Shown here: one piece after another, positions 32,885 through 43,600 of the stretch
Layout of the letters: each line of letters starts with the position of its first letter
Numbering within the stretch: the first letter of the stretch is position 1
Notes under the pieces: generated by a model
Told to the model about the DNA's origin: nothing
Databases searched by the model: none
Seen by the model: the letters and a program-made list of their open reading frames with translations, nothing else
Source: Leptasterias polaris
Lineage: Eukaryota > Echinodermata > Asteroidea > Forcipulatida > Asteriidae
DNA length: 64,000 nucleotides
Direction of reading: 5' to 3'
Assembly (NCBI GenBank): GCA_037783415.1
Contig: JAZGTN010000150.1
Location: 1,364,001-1,428,000, forward strand
Translations under genes and position numbers: made by a program

Positions 32885-34157
32885 AGCAATAAAGAAAGTC
32901 AACTTCCAAATCTAAAACGGCTTAAAAAACGAGCGAAAGAGATAGACGCAATTTTCCCTATACTTACTTATAATGATATGATTGGTGCATGGCAGCCACT
33001 TAATCAAAAGCTACAATTTGTAGTTGACCAAATTAGTAAGATGTACCCTGATGAACCTGTGCCAAACCACATTGGCATTAAAATTAGCGGTGATGGTACA
33101 CGCATTGGCAAGCGGATACACTGTGTGAATATAACCTTCAGGGTGATATATGGGAAGCACCTTAGCAGCGAGTATGTATTGGGCATGGTTCGAAAACCAG
33201 AAAAATACAAATATTTATGTACAATTTTTCAGCCCATAGTTGCCAATTTGCCAGACAATGTTTCTTGTGGTAATGAGTCTGTTCCACTGAAATTCTATTT
33301 GGGTGCTGACTTGAAGTTTTTGACATGTTTACATACCTCTTCCAGATATCCAGAACCAAGCTTGACAAGATGAAGAAACATTTCTTGGCCAATGGACTTG
33401 CACCATACCAGAAGAAATCAGGTTTGTATTTATAATAATACAAATAATAGACCAACTTGATTAAAACATGAATACACTTTACTTTGACTGCTTCATGGTT
33501 GTGTGCATATAATTAAAATCTATCAATGTTTTTATATTCATAAAACATTTTAAAATACAGTTATTGTACATTGTTTATCAAAATCAAATAAGAAATATTG
33601 ACGGTTGAAATGTTGGAATGAAAGAAAATAAATCATTTACAAATTCGCATAATTAATTTAAGACTATTGTATGATCCAGATTCTTATCAATTTTCTTTAT
33701 GTTATGAAAATCATGTAGCGTAGAAGTCTTAAAATTCTAATCTATTATTTTTCTTCTTGCTTTCTTCTCTTTCTCTCTTTTTTAAACTTTTGTTTTAACA
33801 GGTGGCCGTACCAAGAATGCATTAACATTTGATGAGATTAAGCATGTTGTCAAGTTCATTTCCAACTATGCTGAAGTCCACTCCATTCCACTGCCAGGAC
33901 GTATTCCAGGATTTCGTCGTGATGATCTTAAAGTACTGCACAGTGACGCAAGTGACGCACCAGGAATTGTCAAGTCTAGAGCCCTCTCAGATTCCCCAAT
34001 TCAAGAATTCCACATATCTAAAGAACAGCCACCCAAAACCTTGCCAGAACGCATCAGACCAAAGGGGTTAGATCATGCACGGAAGACCTATCTCTACGAG
34101 CAGATCAGGCAATTCTGCACTCACCAAACTCATGATATTGTGTGCCCCAAGCCTTGA
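32885..34157 (+). pseudogene. Broken exons of a 'GDGT' mobile-element family gene
   Basis: Exon-like segments run 32885-33330 (KISGDGTRIGKRIHCVNITF, SSEYVLGMVRKPEKYKYL, PLKFYLGADLKFL), 33348-33420 (RTKLDKMKKHFLANGLAPYQ) and 33803-34157 (LTFDEIKHVVKFISNYAEVH, IPLPGRIPGFRRDDLKVL), ending in a TGA. From memory this order, an 'SGDGT' block, 'FYLGADLKFL' and then 'VVKFI-NYAE-x(4)-LPGR-PG', occurs in long uncharacterised genes repeated in marine invertebrate genomes. The segment expected between FLGADLKFL and the 33348 exon is missing, and the last exon turns to unrelated sequence after KVL. Catalytic function is not known to me. Confidence 0.4.
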
Positions 34158-35315
34158 GATTATCAATAAACACATCCCCACATAACTGAAGTACTAATTG
34201 TACAAGATGCTTTAGTTTGAAATTATAGGCCTAATGGCCACAATGATGTATTAACCTCAGGATGTAAACAAAATGTGTGCTTTGATAAATAAAAAAATGT
34301 GTGCCTGTCTCAGGAAAATTTTCCACCAAAAGTCTTGCTGTCGTTTTTGTATTTGTATTTATATTTCAGTGATATGGATCATTTGGTGCACGATGAGGGG
34401 TACCCCCCCTCCATTGTATTTTCATTGTGTTCCAGGAATCTCAGGAATTCTTTAGAGGTTTTATGGGGGGGGGGGGGGGGGGGGTCAATCGTCAACAAAA
34501 GGACAAGAGTGTGTTAGGGTATAGGAACATTTTATTTTTTTATTTTTTTTTGGGGGGGTACCCCTCTGCCACATGGTATAATGGATAACTCTCCTTATTA
34601 CAATTAACAACTAGTCTGGTTCCACATAAAACACAAAATCTGAGACTTTTCATGTTTATCGAACTTTAAGCTTCAATTGACAAAAGCATGTGTATAATAC
34701 ACAAACTTAAGGGTTCACATTATGCATAAAAATTGTTTACATTAGATTAGCTGTTTAAAAAAGGCTTATTTCCTGCAGTGTTTGAATTTTGGTATTAAAA
34801 CATGATTTAATTTAAATAGCCTTGTCTTTCAAATTGAAAACACACTGAATGCAAAATAAAACAACTGAGTAGCTAAAGTTATGTTTTCTCTTCATTGAAA
34901 ATGAGTAGGCCTATAAATGAACAAAAGTGGGGAAGCAATATAAAAAATAAAAATAAATACAGCAAACAAGACTTTTTTTGGCGTGGCCATAATTATATAT
35001 TCAAAGTGAAACATTCGATGCAAAAATAAAAAAATTCTGATTAGCTAAAGTAGTGTTTTATTTTAATTGGAAATGAGCATTAAAAAAAAATTAAAAAAAT
35101 CGGTTAAAATACAATAAACTAGACTTTTTTTTGCATGGCCATAATTAAATAAAATCTTAATTTCTTTGGTAAATAATGCAATTTCATACCTGAAAAAAGT
35201 TTGAAAATGAACTATGGACCAGTTTCTTTGCTCCTGCATGCCTGTTGCTAAGGTAACATTGTTGACCCACTTGTTTTGTTTAAACTCGAACATTAAAGGG
35301 GTATTGTCTCAAACT
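34158..35315. other. Non-coding stretch with a poly-G run
   Basis: A 19-base run of G at about 34466-34484 and two GGGGGGG tracts near 34553 stand out. Two AT-rich segments near 34975-35000 and 35123-35150 repeat 'ACTTTTTTTTG-C-TGGCCATAATTA', a local duplication. No gene is seen. Confidence 0.4.
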
Positions 35316-37421
35316 TTAACTCTTTCGCTACCGCGAGCCGCTCACAGCGGCTTGAAAAATGTCTGCTGCTGCCCGAAAGCCGCTGTCAGCGGCTCAATGT
35401 AAACATCATGTAAATCGGCCCTCTATTGGCTCCTCTAGCATCAATGGGTTACAAGAGCCAATGATATCCCTAGACGAGGTTATGACCCTCTAAATTATTA
35501 TAATGATTTATCGAAAGAGTCCGAAGATTGCCGAGAAAGAGCTTTTGTGTGAATTCGGTAGCGTTGCCACGCTAGATTATTACTGCATGTATATACTGTG
35601 AAACATGGCGGACGGCGGTGGCACTTCCGCATCGCGACCCTCAAGAATTTCGTCGAAACAAGCCCTAAGTCTTCTTTCCCAGTGGAATTCAGACTCAGAA
35701 TCTGATGGAGACGACAGTATTGATAGTTATTCTAGCCAAAACGACACTCAATCAGGCTCTGCTAGTAGTGATTCAGACGACAATGTTGGCCCAACAACAG
35801 CACATCGGAAAGGACAAGGGCAACCGCGCAGCCGCGGTGGTCGTCCACAACAACGAAGGGGTCGGGGTGCTGCGCGTCGCGGAACTAGGGCCCCAGTAGC
35901 AGCAAGGGGTAGGTCACAAATTAGTAATAATGACTGGAAAGACATTACTGGATCACAAAATGATACATCAGGACATTCGTTTCGTTTCACACCCAATAAA
36001 CCTCCTGGTGTAAATGGAAATTTGGATTCATATTCGAGCCCCATTGATTGTCTCTTGGAACTGTTGACGCATGATCATGATGTGCTACAGCAAATAAAGA
36101 ACATGATCAACACATTTGCTGCTTACAAATTGATCATCAACAATCCTGCCCGTCGCACATCAGTTTACAGTAACTGGAAGCCAGTAACCGACAGTGAAGT
36201 GCTGAAGTTCCTTGCTGTTCTCATCGCTATGGGGCTCAACAAACGTCCGAGTGTAAAGGACTACTGGTCTAAGTTTCCTGTGAATTTTAGCCCATGGTTT
36301 GGGCAGATGTTTCCTAGAAATCGGTTTGAAGCCATCTACCATACCATGCTGCATGCTTTAGACATGGAGTCAGTGGCGAAGGAGAAAATTTAGCCTTTTC
36401 TCAACACACTACTTGAGAATTTTCAAGAGGCCTTCTACCCATTCACTGATGTAGCCATTGATGAAATGGTTATTGGGTGGAAGGGAAGATGGAAGTACAA
36501 GCAGTACAATGCCGCCAAACCCAAGCAGCACCACATCAAAACCTTTGGACTATGTGACAGTGTCACTGGGTATGCATATAACATACTTATATACTTTGGG
36601 AAGGACACATCATACAATTTGACTAATGACGACGCAAGCGGCCAGTCTGAGAAAGTGTTTGAATACTTGCTCCAGCCACTAGGACAGGGCCACCATGTGT
36701 TTGCTGATCGGTATTACACCACCCATGTCCTGATCAAATATCTTATCTTCAAGAAGATGTACTACACCGGCACGCTAAACCTCAACAGAAAAAACTTCCC
36801 CCCAGAACTCAAAACATTGAAGCTTGACCGTCATGAGTCCAAGTTCTACAGGAGTGAAGCAGACGACATCCTCTGCGTGGCATGGAGGGATAAAAAGGCA
36901 CGTAAACCGTGTCTTCTTGTCTCCACGAAAGCCACTGTTGGGACCGTCAACATCATCAGGAAGCGAGGAGATAAGGTTGACATGCCAGTCATAGTCCACG
37001 ACTACAACTACTTGATGAATGGTTGTGATCGGGTGGACCCGTGCATCTCGTACTATGGACAGTTCTCTAGAAAAACGATCAAGTGGTGGAAGCGTATTTT
37101 CTTCTGGCTACTTGAAATCTGCCAGTCGAATGCCTACATACTGTACTCGTTGACACGGGACAATGACCAGAAGAAAATCAGCTTCCGTAAGTTCAAACAT
37201 GAACTTATCACGTCACTAACTGAAATGGCCGCATATAACACTCCGTGGAACGTCTGCAAGGCAATACACATCTCATCGACCACACTGACGCAGATAGAAA
37301 CTGTGTCGTCTGCAGCAACCCTACAAAGCGGAGACGTACGAACTTCTTCTGTACTGGTTGCAGTGACCACCCCCATCTCCATCCCAAGGATTGCTTCTAC
37401 AAGTACAACACCTCGCTCTGA
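35316..37421 (+). mobile_element. piggyBac element, left end and transposase (right end not found)
   Basis: TTAA at 35316-35319 followed by CTCTTTCGCTACCGCGAGCC is a piggyBac-style terminus. Two sub-terminal hairpins follow, AGCCGCTCACAGCGGCT (about 35336) and AAGCCGCTGTCAGCGGCT (about 35375). The transposase pseudogene occupies 35605-37421. No matching inverted end was found downstream to 39 kb, so the right end is lost or too diverged to see. Confidence 0.6.
35605..37421 (+). pseudogene. piggyBac transposase (DDE_Tnp_1_7), one nonsense codon and one frameshift
   Basis: The ATG at 35605 starts an acidic and Arg/Gly-rich N-terminus. The piggyBac domain starts near 36020 (VLKFLAVLIAMGLNKRPSVK). 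A TAG at 36391-36393 interrupts the frame, which then resumes unchanged with VAIDEMVIGWKGRWKYKQY (first Asp), HHVFADRYYTTHVL (second Asp) and NYLMNGCDRVDPCISYYGQF (third Asp region). After WNVCKAIH the frame shifts by one base. The other frame gives the Cys-rich zinc end, NCVVCSNPTKRRR and FFCTGCSDHPHLHPKDC, stopping at 37421. The usual piggyBac length and all catalytic regions are present, so the insertion is fairly young but the gene is dead. Confidence 0.85.
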
Positions 37422-37424
37422 ACA

Positions 37425-38395
37425 GTTACACTTATTGCGGGGACTTGCATTATACATTTGTTGATGACATTGTTTACCAGTTGTGTAATGCAAAACAAAC
37501 CAAAATTGTTTCATGTAGGTGGTCTGAAAACCAATATGAAAAAATGCGTTTTTGTTTTTGTAATTTTTGAAACTTGTTTTGGGCATAAAAATGCCAAATT
37601 TGGCGGTCAAACCAAATGCGCGCAGCCTACATGTACATGAAGAAATCTTGTAAATAGTTTGGCCTAATCTAAGCTCATGTCCTTGCCATGACGGCTACCA
37701 GATAATATGATACTGTTCGAATGTAGTACAGTCTACAAATTTATGAACATGCACTTCACTTTTATTTTACATACATGTTTGGAAGTTGGCCTGAAATTTA
37801 GAAACTATGAATGACATGCTCTAGAAACACTGGTGACTTATTCTGAATTATTATAATTGTTTTATTTGCTAAATATTTTTTTTCATATCTATCTGACCTT
37901 TGTGTCAAAAATATTGTGCTACTTCATTCACATGCACATTCCCCGTTGTTATAAGTAGTATGACATGTTTTTGTGTACCTGGTGCTTGTTGGGGTGTTTG
38001 TTTGTTTGTTTGTTGGGTTGTTTGTACTTTCGGTACAATTTGGGGACCACAGTTGGAATACACACCTACAATATGGGGACCAACCGGATGTATGGGGACC
38101 GAATTCCCGGTCCCCACTTGTTTCGGTTAAAAAAGGGCTCAGCAGAGCGCCCTCTTGTGTTTTGCTGCAAAATAACCGAGGTCCTCAGATTACGGCATGC
38201 GTCCGGGATACAAGTCTTTTTTGTTTTTTGGTCCCGAAAAAGATATATGTTAACGTACAGAGTTTGTTAGTGGTTATAGTGGCCACACAAAGTTTAAAAT
38301 GACGAGCGCCCTCATGCGACCGGACGAGTCCCACTGCCTTGCCATGCCGCCATGCCGCCATGCCGCGGTACATGCTGCATATAGGCTGCTAGGTA
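37425..38395. other. Non-coding stretch
   Basis: It contains TTTG tetranucleotide repeats (about 37998) and four GGGGACC-type motifs with a final GGTCCCC at 38040-38115, possibly a small palindromic element end. No gene is seen. Confidence 0.4.
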
Positions 38396-38511
38396 TACTC
38401 GACTTGAGGCGGCTTTGCGTGCAGTGCTAGTGACGAAGTGACGAAGTTAACGTCGTTCATCTCCACATACACCCCGTTACCACCTACGTCTTAATCCCAG
38501 GAAATAACTGG
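38396..38511 (+). promoter_or_regulatory. Candidate non-coding first exon and promoter region
   Basis: Sequence with relatively high GC runs to AATAACTG followed by a strong donor GTAAGTTTCG at 38512. The next acceptor on + is before the ATG-containing exon at 39571. The segment contains no useful ATG frame. CCATGCCGCCATGCCGCCATG lies just upstream, around 38342. I infer a 5' untranslated exon. Confidence 0.35.
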
Positions 38512-39570
38512 TAAGTTTCGGGGGAATTATTATTGAAATGGTACTCATTTGCAGAATGGAAAGAATGTGGTAGCCAACCGTCTCTTTCTGAAGGTTTTTA
38601 TATATTTTTTTCAATCACCATCCAGTCGAAAAAGGGGTCTAACGTTAAGTCTACTCCTCTATAGCCGTAAAAAGCGAAAGGGAGTTTAGAAAAATCATAT
38701 TCACAGTTATTCACTGCGCGTCGTCACTGCGAAGTCGTCGCATACCAAAAATTGCTTTATTTTTCACGCAATAAATTTCATTGAAATTTACAATAAGTGA
38801 GAAAAGTGGCGGTTGGGTACCACATTCTTTCTCCTAAACGTTGACTAGAGCAAGGAAAAGCGGACCACGAGAATGCGTGCGGACCGTTTTGAAAACATCA
38901 ATGATGATCATGAGGCTTTTTTTCATTATTCATTCATTATATTGATTGATTAAAGATTATTTCTTCAACATTTAAGTGCAAATAACAAGGTAGTTATTGA
39001 AATTCTGTGTTCTCCACAAAATAATTTGGAAGAGGGATACAAATTGTAGGTATATCTTGACCAAATGTATGTATTTTACTACAACAATAACTCCATAATT
39101 TTGTTGTGCAAGACTGAGGTAAAATTTGAATTTGCAGGTTTAGAGAGCATGGGATTTAATACTTTTTAGGCCTAATTCAAAAAGTTTAAATAATGATTTT
39201 TTGTTGTTGTAAATAATGACATTTTAGGTGGTACATTTTGGAACAGGCAGCGGTGGATGCAAATCTATGACTTTCATTCCCGTGGCCTAATTATAAGTAA
39301 TTTACAACAGCTGCTGTCCTGTATGTAGCCAGCTCCGACCCGAGTTTTAAGTTAAAAATAAAGTTTGTCTAGCTGGTACATTATAGATTCATACAATAAA
39401 TAACGAACTAACTATAGTACATGTAAATTTCTTCCTATGTGTACAAATATAATGAAACGGGAAAAAAAAAATACAATGAACTTCAGCACAGTAATTTGTT
39501 TACAGCAAACGTGTATCTTGTTGATTCCACACTTTCCTAGTTAGTTCACACACGTGTATTCTAATTGCAG

Positions 39571-40648
39571 AGCAATGTCTCGGTTGAGGACCCGACGGCT
39601 GACACCGTTGCAGCAGGCATGTAATGCGTGCCTGGAACAAGTTGATAGCGATGGTTTTGAGGTTCGGTACATTGATGATTATATCGGTAAGTTTTATGTT
39701 GGTATTTGTGAGATTTGTGAGATTTAACATTTAAAAAAAATTATAGTTAGTGTATGATTTGTCTGGTTTCTAACCAACAATTTTCTGCATTTTAATTAAT
39801 GCCTTTTCCCCATAAAATGGAAGCCGCTGGTGAAGAACACTAAAAATAATGCATGGATAATACTTGTGAATTTAGCTTTTAATATTTCTCGTTTGCAGCT
39901 TTTCATTGATGCACCTGGGGTCATGCATATTAATACAAAGCAGCAAATAAAGGGTCTCTTTAATAGAAATGTATGGAATTACAGACTTGGGTACGAGTTG
40001 ACTTGGGTACGAGTTGACCCAAATTCATAGTTTGTACACTGTTGCACTAAATTTTTGTAAATTGTAATGGATTTCAAAGTATTGCTTGATCACTGCACCC
40101 TGTCACTCAACCTTGACTGTGACTCATCCTGATTTGCATGCTTTACAAAGTCTGCTTTCTTTTGTGTGGGCCATGCCTATTCAATCTGGGACAAGAGCTC
40201 AGTTGGTAATCCTCCTTATCAACTTGCTGCTATTCAAAGAAACAGTTTGCTTGTCTGATGCTAAGCATGCAAATAGATCTACATGTAGTTCAACCTACTG
40301 GTCTCCACTAGTACCTGATGTACCAACCATACATCTTCATATGTAACTATAATTATGGGAGTTTACCAAAGTCTTACCAAATTTGCTCCTGTTGAAACTA
40401 AAACTCGCACACCTTTGAAAACTGACACTAAGCATGGATGTCTTCTTCCGCGTGTGGAGTCTAGTTTCTTTCGTTCGAAACTGTACATGTATGAAAGAAA
40501 AATGGTCTACATGCCTTATAAAATGTCCACATTTACACCTGTACTGGGACCTGGAAAATGTCATCTATTTCTAGTTATGTTACTTCTACCCCACAGGATA
40601 TGGAACCTTCACAACCAGGGATTTCTCGCAAGGGGATTTGTTTGTTAA
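39571..40648 (+). CDS. Two exons encoding the start of a SET domain
   Basis: Exon 39571-39686 has the ATG at 39575 and encodes MSRLRTRRLTPLQQACNACL and then GFEVRYIDDYI. After a phase-1 intron, exon 40597-40648 gives GYGTFTTRDFSQGDLFVK. 'RYIDD-IG-G-F-T-RDF-G-F/LV' is the first strand pair of a SET methyltransferase domain, like KMT5A relatives. The central and catalytic SET motifs (NHS, ELxxDY) are absent nearby. The donor after exon 2 (AAGTCAGT) is weak; unspliced, the frame stays open to a TGA at 40881-40883. It may be a decayed or split SET gene. Confidence 0.45.
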
Positions 40649-43600
40649 GTCAGTTTCCACAAATAAGATCAATCAGTTGCAATCTGGTCCTTGCTCTATG
40701 AATAGACGAGTGACAAGTTTGTTATGCTTTCAATTCAAAGTGACCAAGCCTGAGATTTCATCATCCAGTCTGTGTCCACATTTGACAGGACACTCAAGTG
40801 CAGAATGCCCTGTGATTTGTATCTTGAGTATCTCAGTCTCCATATTAATAACTGTGACAAGACATGTAAGCAGCATGCTGTGAGGTGATACATTTATCTG
40901 ACACAAGCGAATACAGCATTCAGTTTGTCACATAATTTTTCTCATTGCAATTACATTATTTATACCTTGACACATTGAAACTTTATTTCAGATGGCTGGC
41001 TGTCTTGTGTATTATATTTTGACTGATGGTCATATCCCCCACGAGACAACAGCCCCTTATACAAAGGAACCAGAAGGTGTGGTACGAAATATGAAGGCTG
41101 GAATATTTAAGTTATCTCATCTTGGGAGATTCTCATCACTACAGTCCTTAATAGAAAGGATGATCAATCCAGAGGAGCAATTCAGGCCATCCATAGAGGA
41201 ATGTGTGGAAAATTTTCAAGGTAACCCAAAGAGTGTTGTTATCTTCATTTATATATAGAAGGTTTACGGTTACACCATGTAAAATCTCTTTTAGAAGATG
41301 TGTGGTTCTGAAAAGAACCGGTAAGTGTGAACTCAACGTTTCGAACAGTATGCTCTGTTCGTCATCAGACATCTTCTAAAACAAGCTTGTTTTAGTAGAC
41401 CTCCGCTACTTATCAATATAATTCTTCTACAATTCTTGCAGGTATTGTTGATTTAAATCTATGGAGTGGAAATGAACTAAACTGATTTTTGTTTTTTAAC
41501 TGATTTTTTTTATCAACTTTACATCTCATCTACCTTTTTCATACTTGGTGTGACGTCATGAATTTGCAGCACATTATTAGCCAAAGATGAACTGTGCTCA
41601 ACTATAGTGAACGTTTTGCACAAATCTCCAATGTTGCTGTCATGATTCACTTCGCATTCACTTTCACATGAAGTATGAACCGGGGTTTAGTGTTCATTAC
41701 TCCAGTAAAGCTTAAACACTATCCTCTCTGATTTGATAACATACTACATCAATGATAAAAAAGCACAAATATAGAAATGTCAGGCATTGTTATTTTTTGA
41801 CACAGAACAAGCAAGCTCCAGTTCTTCGACAGAGAATTCCTGCATGGCTAGAATATCATTAGTAGCGACGCTACTAAATGCAAAGGAGCTGGTGAGTATT
41901 ATTATACTTATTGTGTCATTTCTCTTTCAAGTAATCATAATCTTTTACTCAGGGGGAAAACGGCTCTTTTTTGTGTAAGCCATTAATTCAACCCAGCTAT
42001 CTTGGAATATTGTTCACAATTACTCTTTCCGCCAGTTGTCATTTTTTTAATCGGATACTGTCTCGTTTGTTTTGTTTGAAATACAATCTTGTAAAGTTTA
42101 TGGAAACTGTACTTATATTTGTATTATATATTTTAATTTTTCGCAGTGTGGAGTTGTACAACTTGCAAAGATGACCAAGTGTCTGCATACACGCACTTTT
42201 GACAGTTTTACTACCCATGTCATCACTTCTGCAGGTAAACTAACTTTACTTGTTTTTTTACATAATAAGGCTGTGCGTTTACGGGTAATTCAAGAACGGG
42301 ATACCCGAAACTGCAAAACTTTGGATAACCAGATACCCATGACAATTCGATAGAATGTATCAACTTATCAAAACACTGTGGAAACAGTAAAATACTACAA
42401 AATCATTATAATAAAATTGTCTGCAAATATTACATTGTAAAAAGTCCAAGATTGCCATTTGCTTACTGGTAATTGGAACTGAAAAATGGAACCGGATTAT
42501 GGCAGTTTTGTACCCGGCTCAACCCTTTTACATAATCCTTTTGAATAAATCAAACTTTACTCATTTTGACATTTTACTCATCTTAAAACGAAAAAAAAAT
42601 CCACCAATTTTCAATGTGACACTGGTTTTGCAGTGAAAAGAAAAAGCATTCGGTCAAATTCCTTCCACAAAAACACGTTTATTAATACATTATTATTTTT
42701 TACATTATGAATTATAGATGATAAAAACATTGCCACAGATATATCCCTCAAGTTCTGCCAGGGAATAGCTGCTCGAGTTTGGATTGTCAGTTTTGAATGT
42801 AAGTATGTTTTGAAGACCTTTCCCACTTACCAGCATGTACAAATTCCCTTCATTCATCCATCAAAATAAAAGCTGCGCTATATAAATTTATTATTATTAT
42901 TATTATTATCATGCAAATTATTTAAGGTGGCATGGTTGACAGGCACACAACATTTTAGCCAGTCAGCCGGTCAAGCGTCTTGGTTTAAAATGGAGAACAA
43001 AATGAATATTATACTCCTTTTAAATATTTTACACAATGTGACTTATTCATCCAAATACAGGGGTAAAAGCATCCTTGAAAAAAGGATACCTGCTCCCAGA
43101 AGAAGAATTTGAAGTACAAGGTGACACAGTCAATGGAAAAACACAAGCCCCAGAGCGTGCTAGACTTTGGCAAGCTGAGCCACTGCTACACAACTACACA
43201 GTAGTCCTAATAGGCCATCGTGAGAAAACGACCAAAGGTAAATGTTAAAATTCATTATTAATATTTTATCATACATAATTGTCATAATAGTTTGTTGATA
43301 GTTCTTGTACCTCTAGAACATATAATTGCAGTTAGTGTATTCATAGTAGACTCTGGGCATTGCTCGGTGGTGTAGTAGTAAGACACCTGTGCTTAGAAAG
43401 CAGAAGGTCATGGTTCGAGTCCTGCCCAAGTTATCTGTGGACTTTTCTTCACAGAACTTGGAAAGCATCGAGTATACAGTGCCTATAACAATGCTGGAGT
43501 AAGGGCAAAATGTTATGAATTTTACAAACTACCTGATGCAAGAATTACTTAACTGCATGTTTTTGTATTCTACAGAGGGTGGGCGATACGTTTTTAGATC

